64,000 bases of DNA from an uncultured Hyphomicrobiales bacterium (GCA_903842455.1 CAIMLX010000238.1:62001-126000); one strand, 5' to 3'. Counted from the stretch's first letter, positions 18,651 through 28,456 are shown. Program-made: numbers and translations. The notes: generated by a model not told the origin, from the sequence alone.

Positions 18651-19373
18651 ATGCCCCTGCCCCAGGCCATCCTGTTCGACCTCGACGACACCATCATCAC
18701 CGAGGGCGAGCGCTATCCGATCCTGGTTCAGGTCGCGTCGGAGTTCGGCGAGTCGCTGCCCGGCCACGATCCTGTCGCTGTCGCGGATCGGCTCGAGGCC
18801 GCGCTCACCCACTACTGGGCCGACCCCGAAAAGGCCCGAGAAACCCGCCTCCGCGCCAATGGCGGCATCCGCGAAGCCCGGCATCGGATCGTCACCGATG
18901 CCTTCACCTCGTTCGGCGTCACGGACGCCGGTGGCCTCGCCAGCATCTTCAGCTCCCGCTTCACCGAACTGCGCGCCGTCGGCGCCCGCGAGTTCGACGG
19001 CGCCCGCCACACCCTCGAAACCCTGCGCAATACCGGCGTCAAGCTGGGGCTCGTCACCAACGGCGCCGCCCAGATCCAGCGCGCCAAGCTCGAGCGCTTC
19101 AGCCTCACGTCGCTCTTCGACCACATCCAGATCGAAGGCGAGCACGCCTTCGGCAAACCCGACCCCCGCGCCTACAGCCACGCCCTCGAGGCTCTCGGTG
19201 CCGACCCCGCCAGCACCTGGATGGTTGGCGACAATCTCGAATGGGAAGTCGCCGCCCCCCAGCGCCTCGGCATCTTCGCCATCTGGCACGACCATCTGGG
19301 CCGCGGTCTCCCCGCCAACACCAGCGTGCACCCCGACCGCATCATCCGGAAACTGCCCGAACTGCTCGTCTGA
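18651..19373 (+). CDS. HAD-superfamily hydrolase
   Basis: 240 residues with all four HAD motifs: FDLDDTI (nucleophile Asp), VTNG (motif II Thr/Ser), Lys in AFGKPDPRAY (motif III), and MVGDNLEWEVAAP (motif IV acidic pair). The helical cap after the first motif marks a class I HAD of the YjjG / phosphoglycolate-phosphatase-like group, probably a small-molecule or nucleotide phosphatase. Substrate unknown. It is separated from holA by 192 bp containing a marked dyad and converges on parB. Confidence 0.88.
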   Translation: MPLPQAILFDLDDTIITEGERYPILVQVASEFGESLPGHDPVAVADRLEAALTHYWADPEKARETRLRANGGIREARHRIVTDAFTSFGVTDAGGLASIFSSRFTELRAVGAREFDGARHTLETLRNTGVKLGLVTNGAAQIQRAKLERFSLTSLFDHIQIEGEHAFGKPDPRAYSHALEALGADPASTWMVGDNLEWEVAAPQRLGIFAIWHDHLGRGLPANTSVHPDRIIRKLPELLV

Positions 19374-19420
19374 CGGGCGCCTAGTGCGATATCGGCGCTG
19401 TACACGCACCGGGCCACATC

Positions 19421-19479
19421 GGATCTTCCCCCGTAAAAACGGGGGAAGGGGACCATCCGCAGGATGGTGAAGGGGGCGG
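19421..19479. repeat. Family A palindromic repeat, copy 2
   Basis: TTCCCCCGTaaaaACGGGGGAA, then GGGGACCATCCgcaGGATGGTGAAGGGGGCGG. It has the same two-hairpin layout as 16889-16944 but with compensatory changes in both stems, and lies between the convergent HAD and parB genes. Confidence 0.7.
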
Positions 19480-19536
19480 CAACAGTCAGCCCCGGGTCCA
19501 AGGGACGCAGGCCGCCAAGTAAAACTTCAGCGGCGC

Positions 19537-20400
19537 CTAACGCACCAGCTTGGCACACACCGCGTCGAGCTGATCGAGCGTGCGATACCGGATTTCGACC
19601 CGGCCGCCCTGATCCTTGTGATCAATCGCCACGTGGAGGCCCAGCACATCCGACAGCCGCTTTTCGAGCGCCTGCGTGTCGGCATCCTTCACCACCGGCG
19701 CGGACTTCTTGCGCGGTGCATCCGGCCGTTCCTGGCTCAGCGCCTCGGCTTCGCGCACCGATAGTCCACCACCGACGATACGCTTCGCCATCGCGGCGGG
19801 ATCATCGGCCGTTATGAGGGTGCGCGCGTGCCCGGCCGTCAGCTCGCCGCGCGAGACCATACCCCGCACGTCCTCGGGCAGCTTCATCAGCCGCAGCGTG
19901 TTGGCGACATGCGAGCGAGACTTGCCGATCACCTGCGCCAGATCGTTCTGCGTGTATTCGAACTGCTCGATCAGCTGGGCATAGCCCATCGCCTCTTCGA
20001 GCGGATTGAGGTCGACGCGCTGCACGTTCTCGATGATGGCGAGTTCGAGCGCTTCCTTGTCGGAAACGTCGCGCACCAGCACCGGCACCTCGTTGAGGCC
20101 CGCCCGCTGGCTGGCGCGCCAGCGGCGCTCGCCGGCGATGATCTCGAACTGGTTGGGATCGCGCGTCGGCCGCACCAGCAGCGGCTGCATGATGCCCTTC
20201 TCGCGGATCGAGTTGGTCAGATCCTCGAGTTCCTCGGCGTTGAAATCATGCCGCGGGTTGGCGCGGTTGGCGACGAGGAAGTCGACCGGCAGGCGGCGCA
20301 ACCCGCCCGTATTGTCGACCAGCCGCGCCCCCTCGACGGACTGCATGTCGCCGATAAGGGCCGCAAGGCCACGGCCGAGGCGGGACGGACGTTCGTTCAT
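19537..20400 (-). CDS. parB: Chromosome-partitioning protein ParB
   Basis: 287-residue CTPase clamp that loads at parS and spreads, organising the origin. N-terminal RLGRGLAALIG box, the CTP-binding part with IREKGIMQPLLVRP and GERRWRASQRAG, helix-turn-helix TQNDLAQVIGKSRSHVANTLRLMKLP, and C-terminal dimerisation domain (VEIRYRTLDQLDAVCAKL). Start at 20400 has AAGGAAG just upstream; an ATG at 20424 overlaps the parA stop (ATGA) and is the alternative. Operates with parA and the parS sites listed here. Confidence 0.96.
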   Translation of the reverse strand: MNERPSRLGRGLAALIGDMQSVEGARLVDNTGGLRRLPVDFLVANRANPRHDFNAEELEDLTNSIREKGIMQPLLVRPTRDPNQFEIIAGERRWRASQRAGLNEVPVLVRDVSDKEALELAIIENVQRVDLNPLEEAMGYAQLIEQFEYTQNDLAQVIGKSRSHVANTLRLMKLPEDVRGMVSRGELTAGHARTLITADDPAAMAKRIVGGGLSVREAEALSQERPDAPRKKSAPVVKDADTQALEKRLSDVLGLHVAIDHKDQGGRVEIRYRTLDQLDAVCAKLVR

Positions 20401-20420
20401 TCTGACTTCCTTCTCGGCGT

Positions 20421-21222
20421 TCATGCGGCCACCAGCTGCCGTTCGCGCCGGATCACTTCGGTAGCAAGGCGCAGATAGGCCTGGCTACCGGCACACTTGA
20501 GATCGTAGAGCAGCGCCGGCTTGCCGTAGGACGGCGCCTCGGAGAGCCGGACATTGCGCGGTATGACCGTATCATAGACCAGGTCGCCCATTTCGGAGCG
20601 CACATCGGCCAGTACCTGTTCCGACAGGTTGTTGCGCTTGTCGTACATGGTCATCACCACGCCCTGGATGCTGAGGCGCGGGTTGAGGGTGGTGCGGATC
20701 TGCTCGATGGTCTGCAGCAGTTGGCTCAGGCCTTCGAGCGCGAAGAACTCACACTGCATCGGCACCAGCACGGCATCGGCCGCGACCAGCGCGTTGAGCG
20801 TCAACAGGTTCAGCGACGGCGGACAGTCGATCAGCACATAGCTGACGGGGGCGCCCCTCGATCAGGAAATCACCAATGTTGCGGAACGCATCGCGGATGC
20901 GGAAAGCGCGGTCGGCCTGTTGGGAGATCTGCAGCTCGACCCCGAGCAGGTCGAGCGTCGATGGCACGATGGCGACGTTGGGCACGCTGGTCATCACCGC
21001 AGCCTCGGAAATGCGCGCTTCCGCCATCAGCAGGTCGTAGGACGAAATCTCGCGCGCCGCGCGGTCGATACCGAGGCCCGTCGAGGCGTTGCCCTGCGGG
21101 TCGAGGTCGAGAATCAGCACCCGTTCGCCGATCGCGGCGAGCGCGGTCGCGAGATTGATGGCGGTGGTGGTCTTGCCGACGCCGCCCTTCTGGTTGGCGA
21201 GAGTGAGAATGCGAGGCGCCAA
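20421..21222 (-). pseudogene. parA: ParA chromosome-partitioning ATPase, interrupted by a single-base frameshift
   Basis: The N-terminal part (ILTLANQKGGVGKTTTAINLA deviant Walker A, LDLDPQGNAS) and the C-terminal part (VLIDCPPSLNLLTLNAL, then KRNNLSEQVL, VIPRNVRLSEAPSYGKP) are in different frames. They join if one base is removed from the G-rich run around 20847-20857 (read EG-A/R-PVSYVLID). No residues are otherwise missing, so sequencing error, recent mutation or recoding are all possible. Proposed start is TTG at 21222 with AGGAG eight bases upstream. ParA normally drives origin segregation with ParB. Confidence 0.9.
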
Positions 21223-21247
21223 AGCGAGGGCTCCTTCAGCGCTTCCA

Positions 21248-21266
21248 GGACAGTCGGAGACTGTCC
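21248..21266. promoter_or_regulatory. Hairpin in the parA leader
   Basis: GGACAGTC-GGA-GACTGTCC, a perfect 8-bp stem, lies between rsmG and the proposed parA start, about 26 bases upstream of the TTG. On the plus strand it is followed by AAAAAA. It could influence parA translation or mark an RNA processing point. Confidence 0.35.
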
Positions 21267-21300
21267 GAAAAAAGCGCACCTGATTGAGTGTGGGCTGCCG

Positions 21301-21945
21301 CTAAACCTCTGTTTTCGGACGCAGATTTGTGATCCGAAGCAGGACGCCGCGTTCGTCCGTGGCGCTGTTTGTTAATAACACGTCAAAGTCCCACGCCAAA
21401 CGACTTTCCGCGACCTCCACAGCATGATCCTTGCCCTTGTGCAGGATCGCCACGGTTTCCGGCCCAAAAAACGCGTGGATAAGCCCCAACAGGCTCGGCA
21501 GGTCGGCAAGCGCCCGCGAGGTAATCAGGTTCGGGGGTGTTTCACGTGAATCAATGTCCTCGATTCGGCCGCCATGCACCTTGGCGGGCAGGCCGAGTTC
21601 GCGGATAGCCGTGCGGAGGAAGGACACCTTCTTGCCGATCGGCTCGACAAGGGTGAACTCCGCGCCGCTGCCCTTGAGGGCGATGGCGAGCGGAATGGCC
21701 GGCATCCCGCCGCCGCTGCCAACGTCGAGCACTGAGAGCGCGGCACCTTCAGGACGATCGATCAGCGGCAGCAACTGTAGTGAATCGAGGACGTGCCGGT
21801 TCCATACCGATTTCTCTGTTTCACGTGAAACAAGATTCTGTACGGCGTTCCACTTGAGCAGCAGCACAGCAAATGATTCCAGGTCGCGTTGCACGACCCC
21901 GGCGGGTCGACCAAACCATTGTGCGTAGCGCGAGACCTCAGGCAT
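21301..21945 (-). CDS. rsmG: 16S rRNA (guanine-527-N7)-methyltransferase RsmG
   Basis: 214 residues. SAM-binding motif VLDVGSGGGMPAIPLAIAL (about residues 72-90), preceded by NLVSRETEKSVWNRHVLDSLQL and followed by FTLVEPIGKKVSFLR, as in GidB/RsmG. It methylates G527 of 16S rRNA; loss gives low-level streptomycin resistance in many bacteria. The start at 21945 overlaps the mnmG stop as ATGA. Two parS sites, one perfect, lie within the coding sequence. Confidence 0.95.
   Translation of the reverse strand: MPEVSRYAQWFGRPAGVVQRDLESFAVLLLKWNAVQNLVSRETEKSVWNRHVLDSLQLLPLIDRPEGAALSVLDVGSGGGMPAIPLAIALKGSGAEFTLVEPIGKKVSFLRTAIRELGLPAKVHGGRIEDIDSRETPPNLITSRALADLPSLLGLIHAFFGPETVAILHKGKDHAVEVAESRLAWDFDVLLTNSATDERGVLLRITNLRPKTEV
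21538..21553. promoter_or_regulatory. parS site inside rsmG, 15/16
   Basis: TGTTTCACGTGAATCA differs from the consensus TGTTTCACGTGAAACA at one base. Confidence 0.8.
21817..21832. promoter_or_regulatory. Perfect parS site inside rsmG
   Basis: TGTTTCACGTGAAACA, the canonical 16-bp bacterial chromosomal ParB-loading palindrome, about 0.6 kb upstream of parA. Confidence 0.93.
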
Positions 21946-23807
21946 CACCCCGCCTTGCGCATGCTGCCGCGGCGCACGACCGACAGGATCAGCGTGATGG
22001 CGGCTGGCGTAACCCCTTCGATCGCCTGGGCCTGCGCGATAGTCGCCGGCCGACGCGCCGAAAGCCGCTGCTTCATCTCCGCCGAGAGCCCCGGAAGCGA
22101 GAGGTAGTCCAGCCACTCGGGGATGTCCCGGGTCTCGTCGCGCCGCATCGCAGCGATATCCGCCTGCTGGCGGTCGAGGTAGACGGCATATTGCGCGTCG
22201 ATCGTCACCTGCTCCAGCACCGGCGTCGGCAGGCCAGCGATCTCCGGCCAGACCTTGGTCAGGTCCTCAACTGTCATGTTGGGGTATGACATCAGCTCGA
22301 ACGCCGTCCGCCGCTGGCCGTCGGCGTTGACCATCAGCCCGGCCTTGCGCGCATCGGTCGGCGTGACACTCAAGGATTCCAGCAGGTTACGACCGTTGGC
22401 GAGGGCGGCGCGCTTCTCTTCGAACCGCGCGGCGCGCTCTTGCCCGACGAGACCGTGGTTACGCGCCAGTTCGGTGAGACGCTGGTCGGCATTGTCCGAG
22501 CGCAGGTGCAGGCGGAACTCCGCCCGCGATGTGAACATGCGATAAGGCTCGCTGACGCCCCGCGTTACCAGGTCGTCCACCATCACGCCGAGGTAGCTCT
22601 CGGTGCGGGACAGCCGCATCGCTTCGTCGCCCTTGGCGGCAAGACCAGCATTGGCGCCAGCCAGCAGGCCTTGCGCAGCGGCTTCCTCATAGCCGGTGGT
22701 GCCGTTGATCTGCCCGGCGAGGTAAAGCCCCGGCAACCGCCGAAGCTCCAGCGTCGCCTTCAGCTCGCGTGGATCGACATAGTCGTATTCGATCGCATAG
22801 CCCGGCCGGATGATGCGGACATCAGCCAGCCCCGGCATCGAGTTGAGGAACGCCTCCTGCACCTCAGCCGGCAGCGAGGTGGAGAGTCCGTTCGGATAGA
22901 TCGTCGGATCGTCGAGCCCCTCGGGCTCGAGGAAAATCTGGTGGCTGTCGCGATCGGCAAAGCGGACGATCTTGTCCTCGATCGACGGACAGTAGCGCGG
23001 CCCCCGGCTCTGGATGCGCCCCGAGTACATCGCCGAGCGGTGGAGATTGTCGGCGATGATCTTGTGCGTCTCCGCCGTGGTCCGCGTAATGAAGCAGCTG
23101 ACCTGCGGCGTGGTGAGCTTCTCGGTCAGCATCGAGAACGGCTCGGGCACGTCATCGCCTGGCTGCTCCTCGAGCACCTTGAAGTCGATCGTCGTCCCAT
23201 CGAGCCGCGCCGGCGTGCCGGTCTTGAGGCGGCCCAGCTGCAGCCCCAGCGCCTCGAGCCGCACCGACAGTCCCAGCACCGGCTTCTCGCCGAGGCGGCC
23301 GGCGGGCGTCGTCTCCTCGCCGCGATGGATGAGGCCGCGCAGGAACGTGCCGGTGGTCAGCACCACGGCACTGGCGGTGAAGCGGCGGCCATCGAGCAGC
23401 ACCGCGCCGGTGATCCGGCCGTCGGTCTCGATCAAGTCGTCGACCTCGCCCTCGATGACCGTGAGGTTGGGCTGCGCCAGGATCGCGGCCTGCATCGCCT
23501 CCCGGTAGAGCTTGCGGTCGGCCTGCGCCCGCGGGCCGCGAACGGCCGGGCCCTTGCGCCGGTTCAGCACCCGGAACTGGATACCGGCCTGATCGGCGAC
23601 GCGGGCCATCAGGCCGTCCATGGCGTCGATCTCGCGCACCAGGTGGCCTTTGCCGAGCCCGCCGATCGCCGGGTTGCAGCTCATTTCCCCGATGGTGGCG
23701 AACGTGTGGGTGATGAGCGCGGTCGGCACGCCGAGCCGCGCGGCGGCCGCCGCGGCTTCCGCGCCGGCGTGCCCGCCGCCTACAACGATGACGCCGAAAT
23801 CGGTCAT
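21945..23807 (-). CDS. mnmG: tRNA uridine-5-carboxymethylaminomethyl modification enzyme MnmG (GidA)
   Basis: 620 residues. FAD-binding [19 protein letters not shown] at the N-terminus, [39 protein letters not shown], the Cys motif around [10 protein letters not shown], and [12 protein letters not shown] are all MnmG signatures. With MnmE it installs cmnm5 on U34 of tRNAs reading split codon boxes, using FAD, GTP and methylene-THF. Its gene lies between mnmE and rsmG in the conserved order; two parS-like sites sit in its 5' gap. Confidence 0.97.
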   Translation of the reverse strand: MTDFGVIVVGGGHAGAEAAAAAARLGVPTALITHTFATIGEMSCNPAIGGLGKGHLVREIDAMDGLMARVADQAGIQFRVLNRRKGPAVRGPRAQADRKLYREAMQAAILAQPNLTVIEGEVDDLIETDGRITGAVLLDGRRFTASAVVLTTGTFLRGLIHRGEETTPAGRLGEKPVLGLSVRLEALGLQLGRLKTGTPARLDGTTIDFKVLEEQPGDDVPEPFSMLTEKLTTPQVSCFITRTTAETHKIIADNLHRSAMYSGRIQSRGPRYCPSIEDKIVRFADRDSHQIFLEPEGLDDPTIYPNGLSTSLPAEVQEAFLNSMPGLADVRIIRPGYAIEYDYVDPRELKATLELRRLPGLYLAGQINGTTGYEEAAAQGLLAGANAGLAAKGDEAMRLSRTESYLGVMVDDLVTRGVSEPYRMFTSRAEFRLHLRSDNADQRLTELARNHGLVGQERAARFEEKRAALANGRNLLESLSVTPTDARKAGLMVNADGQRRTAFELMSYPNMTVEDLTKVWPEIAGLPTPVLEQVTIDAQYAVYLDRQQADIAAMRRDETRDIPEWLDYLSLPGLSAEMKQRLSARRPATIAQAQAIEGVTPAAITLILSVVRRGSMRKAG

Positions 23808-23843
23808 TGCGCAAAATCCCTAGAAGGCGCGGGTCTACGCCAA

Positions 23844-23859
23844 GGTTTCACGTGAATCA
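23844..23859. promoter_or_regulatory. parS-like site, mnmE-mnmG gap
   Basis: GGTTTCACGTGAATCA, 14 of 16 consensus positions with an intact TTCACGTGAA core, just upstream of mnmG. Confidence 0.7.
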
Positions 23860-23880
23860 ACCTGCGAGCGGGCAGGGCGA

Positions 23881-23896
23881 TGTTCCACGTGAATCA
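23881..23896. promoter_or_regulatory. parS-like site, mnmE-mnmG gap
   Basis: TGTTCCACGTGAATCA, 14 of 16 consensus positions, 37 bp from the neighbouring site start. It belongs to the TTCACGTGGA subtype when read on the other strand. Confidence 0.65.
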
Positions 23897-23915
23897 CTGC
23901 GGCGTCGCCGGTCCG

Positions 23916-25238
23916 TCACTTGCCGATGCAGAAGCTCGAAAACAGCCGGTCGAGCACCGTCTCGACATCGATGCGGCCAAGCAGACGCTCGAGCGCGTAG
24001 GAGGCTCGCCGCAGGTCCTCGGCGGCCAGCTCAAGTTCGCCGACATGGGCCACAGCATCGGCCAAGGCGGTAGTTGCCGAACGCAGGGCCTCGTAGTCAC
24101 GCTCGCGGCTGACCAGAAGGTCCGCCGGGTTACTGAAGCTCGCGCCCGACGCCTCATGCAGGCGCTTGAGCAGGGCATCTATGCCGTCTCCTGTTGCAAC
24201 CGAGACCGAATAACGCGCACCGGTGGCGCCCAGATCGCTCTTTGTGCCGACGGTCAGCAGGGAAGGGCCTTGTGGATACTGCTTCGAGAACCACTGCAGG
24301 TCCGGGGGGGCCTCGGCAGGCATATCTGGCGCCTGTAGCCAGAGGACTAGATCGGCAGCCCGCATGGCTTCGCGCGCCCGCTCCACTCCGATGGCTTCGG
24401 CCTTTGAGCTTGTCTCCCGCAACCCCGCGCTGTCGATGAGGATCACCAGCTGGCCATTGATATCGAGCGGTATTTCCTTCAAGTCCCGAGTGGTCCCGGC
24501 TTCATCGGAAACAATCGCGGCGTCCGACCGGGATAGCGCGTTGAGCAGGCTTGATTTTCCCGCGTTCGGCGGACCCGCGAGCACAACCCGAAACCCGTCG
24601 CGGGTGACCCGGCCCTGCCGAACGTTTCCGGCCACCTGAGTGATGACCGTTTTGAGGTTCAGAGCATCATAAGCCCATGTTGCCGAAGTGTCCTCGACAT
24701 CGCCTTCGTCGGAGAAGTCTAGCCGCGCTTCGATATCGGCACGCATGTCGAGCAACTGTTCGCGCCAGCCATCGACTTGTCGTGTCAGCCCACCCTCAAG
24801 CCGAGCATGCGCCAATTTCCGCTGGTTTTCGGTCTCCGCGACGATCAGGTCCCCAAGCCCTTCCACCTCCGTGAGATCGAGCTTGCCGTTCTCGAAGGCC
24901 CGGCGAGTGAACTCACCGGCTTCCGCCAGCCGCACGCCAGGCCGCGCCACGAGACGCCGCAGCACGGCACGGACCAAGGCCGGCGATCCATGCAGCTGCA
25001 GCTCGGCGCAGTCCTCGCCGGTGAAGCTGCGCGGTCCGGGCATCCAGGCCACGAGCCCGCGATCCAGCGTTTCACCGTCGAGAACGATATTGCGCAGTAT
25101 GAGGGTTCGCGGGGCAGGGAGCTTGCCCAGCATCCCCATCAGAACGGGCCCGGCAGCGGGTCCGCTCAACCGGATCACCGCCACACCGGCCGGCACTGCC
25201 CCGGAGGACAGCGCCACTATGGTGTCGGCAGCAGCCAT
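23916..25238 (-). CDS. mnmE: tRNA modification GTPase MnmE (TrmE)
   Basis: 440 residues. N-terminal THF-binding domain (TIVALSSGAVPAGVAVIRLSG), helical domain, and an embedded Ras-like G domain with GPPNAGKSSLLN (P-loop), the GTTRD switch, DSAG (G3) and TKSD (G4). It ends in the invariant FCIGK, whose Cys is catalytically required. It partners MnmG in U34 modification. rho lies 6 bp upstream on the same strand, so the genes are probably co-transcribed. Confidence 0.97.
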   Translation of the reverse strand: MAAADTIVALSSGAVPAGVAVIRLSGPAAGPVLMGMLGKLPAPRTLILRNIVLDGETLDRGLVAWMPGPRSFTGEDCAELQLHGSPALVRAVLRRLVARPGVRLAEAGEFTRRAFENGKLDLTEVEGLGDLIVAETENQRKLAHARLEGGLTRQVDGWREQLLDMRADIEARLDFSDEGDVEDTSATWAYDALNLKTVITQVAGNVRQGRVTRDGFRVVLAGPPNAGKSSLLNALSRSDAAIVSDEAGTTRDLKEIPLDINGQLVILIDSAGLRETSSKAEAIGVERAREAMRAADLVLWLQAPDMPAEAPPDLQWFSKQYPQGPSLLTVGTKSDLGATGARYSVSVATGDGIDALLKRLHEASGASFSNPADLLVSRERDYEALRSATTALADAVAHVGELELAAEDLRRASYALERLLGRIDVETVLDRLFSSFCIGK

Positions 25239-25244
25239 TGAGGT

Positions 25245-26510
25245 TTAGGTGTTCATCGAGTCGAAGAAATCGCCGTTCGTCTTGGTCTGACGGATCTTGT
25301 CCATCAGGAACTCCATCGCGTCGACTGTGCCCATCGGGTTGAGGATCCGGCGCAGCACATACATCTTGCGCAGGATATCCGGCTCGACCAGCAACTCTTC
25401 CTTGCGGGTACCCGACTTGGTGACGTCGAGCGCCGGGAACACGCGCTTGTCCGAAACCTTCCGATCCAGCACGATTTCGCTGTTCCCGGTGCCCTTGAAC
25501 TCTTCGAAGATCACCTCGTCCATGCGGCTGCCGGTATCGATCAGCGCGGTGGCGATGATGGTCAGCGAGCCACCATCTTCGATATTGCGGGCGGCACCGA
25601 AGAACCGCTTCGGGCGCTGCAGCGCGTTCGCATCCACGCCACCGGTCAGCACCTTGCCCGACGATGGGACGACGGTGTTGTAGGCGCGGCCGAGGCGGGT
25701 AATCGAATCGAGCAGGATCACCACGTCGCGCTTGTGCTCGACGAGGCGCTTGGCCTTCTCGATCACCATTTCGGCGACCTGTACGTGGCGCGACGCCGGC
25801 TCGTCGAAGGTCGAGGAGATCACCTCACCCTTCACCGAGCGCTGCATGTCGGTCACTTCCTCGGGGCGCTCGTCGATGAGCAGCACGATGAGGTAGCACT
25901 CGGGGTGATTGGTGGCGATCGACTGCGCGATGTTCTGCAGCAGCACGGTCTTGCCGGTGCGCGGCGGCGCCACGATGATGGCGCGCTGGCCTTTGCCGAG
26001 CGGCGCCACCAGGTCCATGATCCGGGCGCTCTTGTCCTTGATCGTCGGGTCGGGCAGTTCGAGGCGCAGCCGCTCGTCGGGATAAAGCGGCGTCAGGTTG
26101 TCGAAGTTGATCTTGTGGCGGACCGCCTCGGGGTCCTCGAAATTGATGGTGTTGACCTTCAGCAGCGCAAAGTAGCGCTCGCCTTCCTTGGGAGACCGGA
26201 TCTGGCCTTCAACCGTGTCGCCGGTGCGGAGCGAAAAGCGCCGGATCTGCGAGGGGGAGACGTAGATGTCGTCGGGGCCGGGCAGGTAGTTCGCGTCCGG
26301 GGAACGCAGGAAACCGAAACCGTCGGGGAGAACTTCGACCACGCCTTCGCCCGTGATGTCCACCTCGCGAGCGGCAAGCTCCTTGAGGATGGCGAACATC
26401 AGTTCCTGCTTGCGCATCGTCGAGGCGTTCTCGACGTCGTTGCTCTCGGCGAACTGCAGCAGTTCAGCAGGCGTCTTGGCCTTGAGTTCGCTGAGTTTGA
26501 TACTTTCCAT
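25245..26510 (-). CDS. rho: Transcription termination factor Rho
   Basis: 421 residues. Rho-N helical domain ([19 protein letters not shown]), cold-shock-like RNA-binding region ([22 protein letters not shown]), then the RecA-type motor with Walker [16 protein letters not shown], Walker [17 protein letters not shown], and the Q/R-loop region [25 protein letters not shown]. Hexameric helicase ending transcription at C-rich sites. It heads the rho-mnmE-mnmG-rsmG-parA-parB series. Confidence 0.98.
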   Translation of the reverse strand: MESIKLSELKAKTPAELLQFAESNDVENASTMRKQELMFAILKELAAREVDITGEGVVEVLPDGFGFLRSPDANYLPGPDDIYVSPSQIRRFSLRTGDTVEGQIRSPKEGERYFALLKVNTINFEDPEAVRHKINFDNLTPLYPDERLRLELPDPTIKDKSARIMDLVAPLGKGQRAIIVAPPRTGKTVLLQNIAQSIATNHPECYLIVLLIDERPEEVTDMQRSVKGEVISSTFDEPASRHVQVAEMVIEKAKRLVEHKRDVVILLDSITRLGRAYNTVVPSSGKVLTGGVDANALQRPKRFFGAARNIEDGGSLTIIATALIDTGSRMDEVIFEEFKGTGNSEIVLDRKVSDKRVFPALDVTKSGTRKEELLVEPDILRKMYVLRRILNPMGTVDAMEFLMDKIRQTKTNGDFFDSMNT

Positions 26511-26655
26511 CAGGGGTATGGACCTTGGGCGTGGTGAGTGGCGGGAAATTTGGAAGAAAGCGGGTGTTGACCCGGGATTTGCCCATCGAAGCGCCTGGCA
26601 GCGCCGATTACATGTTGGGCGAGACGGCGATCAGATAACGAAAACCGCTGCCACA

Positions 26656-26687
26656 TTCAAGGCCCCAACGGGGGGCGGGGCCTTGAA
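26656..26687. terminator. Hairpin in the rho-hemJ gap
   Basis: Perfect 11-bp arms TTCAAGGCCCC (26656-26666) and GGGGCCTTGAA (26677-26687) with a 10-nt loop, about 120 bp beyond the hemJ stop. A weak T-run (TTTT) follows at a distance on the minus strand. Probably ends the hemE-hemJ transcript before the rho promoter. Confidence 0.45.
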
Positions 26688-26805
26688 GAGTGCTTTTCGA
26701 GGGGAGTTCAGCTCTCCCGCTTGCTCCCAATCGCCGATCTGTTGGTGAACGCTCACAAACCACGCGACCTCGTCACACCGAAAGCCGGTCCAGCCCGCCG
26801 GCTGG

Positions 26806-27249
26806 TCAGAACGGCTTCACGATCACCATGATTACGATGACGATGGCGAGCACGAAGGGAATTTCGTTGATCATCCGGAAGAACTTCGACGGCCGGACAT
26901 TCCGGTCATTGGCGAAATCCCGCCGCAGCCGGCCGTAAAACCCGTGCACGCCCGTCAGCGCCAGCACCATCGCCGCCTTCACCCACGGCCACACCCCCCA
27001 CCAGATGGCGGGGTCGACCCCGAGCATCAGCAGCCCGAACAGCCAGGTTGCGAGCATCGCCGGCGTGGTGATACCGCGATAGAGCCGCCGCTCCATCACC
27101 TTGAACGTCTCGGACTGCACCGAGCCCTTTTCGGCATCGGCGTGATAGACGAACAGCCGCGGCAGGTAGAGCATCCCCGCCATCCAGGCGATCACCGACA
27201 GCACATGCAGCGCCTTGATCCAGGGCAGGGCGGGCAGCAGTGCGTCCAT
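26806..27249 (-). CDS. hemJ: Protoporphyrinogen IX oxidase HemJ
   Basis: 147-residue membrane protein with four helices (IKALHVLSVIAWMAGMLYLPRLFVYH, TPAMLATWLFGLLML, VKAAMVLALTGVHGFYG, IPFVLAIVIVIMVIV). The conserved His in KALHV and the LYLPRLFVYH and KFFRMINEIP motifs define the UPF0093/HemJ family, which oxidises protoporphyrinogen IX in most alpha- and cyanobacteria. It directly follows hemE with a 3-bp gap, forming a heme operon. Confidence 0.94.
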   Translation of the reverse strand: MDALLPALPWIKALHVLSVIAWMAGMLYLPRLFVYHADAEKGSVQSETFKVMERRLYRGITTPAMLATWLFGLLMLGVDPAIWWGVWPWVKAAMVLALTGVHGFYGRLRRDFANDRNVRPSKFFRMINEIPFVLAIVIVIMVIVKPF

Positions 27250-27252
27250 CGA

Positions 27253-28278
27253 CTAGAGGCTCCGAACTTTGGCGATCAGCCGCTCGAGGTTGCCGATCGG
27301 CGTCTCCGGCACGATGCCGTGGCCGAGGTTGAAGATATGCGGCCGATTCCGGAACGCTGTCACGATCTGTTCGGCGCGGGCCTCCATCTGCGCGCCACCG
27401 GCCAGCAGCCGCAGCGGATCGAGATTGCCCTGGACGCCGAGCCCCGCCGGTAGCTGCTCGGCAAAGCTCAGCGGCGTCCCGTAGTCGAGCCCCAGCAGGT
27501 TCACCCCGGTCGCCTTCGCATAGGCCGGCAGGTTGCCCGCCGCGCCGCGCGGAAACCCGATCACCGGCGCATCCGGTATTTCCCGGCGCAAACCTTCGAC
27601 GATCCGGCGGTTCGGCTCGATCACCCAGTCGCGGAACGCCACTTCGTCGAGGTTCATCGCCCAGCTCTCGAACAGCTGCACCACATCGGCGCCCGCCCGC
27701 ATCTGCGCGGCGAGATATTCGATGCTGGCCTGCACCAGCACATCGAGCAGCCGCGCGAACGCCGCCGGCTGGGTCAGCGCAAAGGTGCGCGCCGCCGCCT
27801 GGTCCGACGAGCCCTGTCCGCCGATCATGTAGGTGGCGACCGTCCACGGCGAACCGCAAAAGCCGATCAGGGTCTTGTCGGGCGCAAGCCCTGCCTTTAC
27901 CCGGCGCACCGTTTCGATGATGGGCGCCAGTCCCTCGTGAGCCCCTTCGAGGTCCAGCGTGCCGATCCGCCCGACAGTGAGCGGCTCGAGCCGCGGACCT
28001 TCGCCGGTTTCGAAGCGGACTTTCTGGCCCAGCGCGTCGGGGATCACCAGGATGTCGGAAAACAGGATCGCCGCATCGAGGTCGAACCGTTTCAGCGGCT
28101 GCAACGTTACCTCGGCTGCGAGTTCCGGATTGTAGCACAGGTCGAGGAACGATCCGGCCCGGGCGCGAAGTTCGCGATACTCGGGCAGATAACGTCCGGC
28201 CTGTCGCATGATCCAGATCGGCAGCCGGTCGCCGCGGCGGCCCAGCACGGTGTCGAGCAGCGGTTTGGTCGAGGTCAT
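27253..28278 (-). CDS. hemE: Uroporphyrinogen decarboxylase
   Basis: 341 residues. The signature MRQAGRYLPEYRELR (about residues 24-38) holds the substrate-binding Arg pair; FSDILVIPDALG and GFCGSPWTVATYMIGGQ are the second signature, and NLGHGIVPETP lies near the C-terminus. It decarboxylates uroporphyrinogen III to coproporphyrinogen III. Its 5' side faces the proposed replication origin, the same placement as hemE beside the Caulobacter and Sinorhizobium origins. Confidence 0.97.
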   Translation of the reverse strand: MTSTKPLLDTVLGRRGDRLPIWIMRQAGRYLPEYRELRARAGSFLDLCYNPELAAEVTLQPLKRFDLDAAILFSDILVIPDALGQKVRFETGEGPRLEPLTVGRIGTLDLEGAHEGLAPIIETVRRVKAGLAPDKTLIGFCGSPWTVATYMIGGQGSSDQAAARTFALTQPAAFARLLDVLVQASIEYLAAQMRAGADVVQLFESWAMNLDEVAFRDWVIEPNRRIVEGLRREIPDAPVIGFPRGAAGNLPAYAKATGVNLLGLDYGTPLSFAEQLPAGLGVQGNLDPLRLLAGGAQMEARAEQIVTAFRNRPHIFNLGHGIVPETPIGNLERLIAKVRSL

Positions 28279-28456
28279 CCCGCCCTCCCATCTAGAGAGA
28301 TAGATTCTGTTATCTTTATCATTATGGCGGTGTGTATCCGTAATTCATGGCTGTCCACAACGCCAAACCCGGCGACAGAACCGCGCGGGCCGTGTCGGCG
28401 CTGCCCTGTGAATCCGCCATCCACCGGAATCTTTTCGCCCCCCGGAGTCGCCTGCG

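Noticed and set aside
19625-19645. CACGTG motifs in parB (19632), hisB (45361), ftsK (5448) and elsewhere
   Set aside because: Only the central hexamer matches; the flanking TTT/AAA of parS is missing, so they are expected by chance.
21946-22116. Longer RsmG start extending into mnmG
   Set aside because: The extra residues are the mnmG 3' end in another frame; the ATGA overlap at 21945 gives the family N-terminus.
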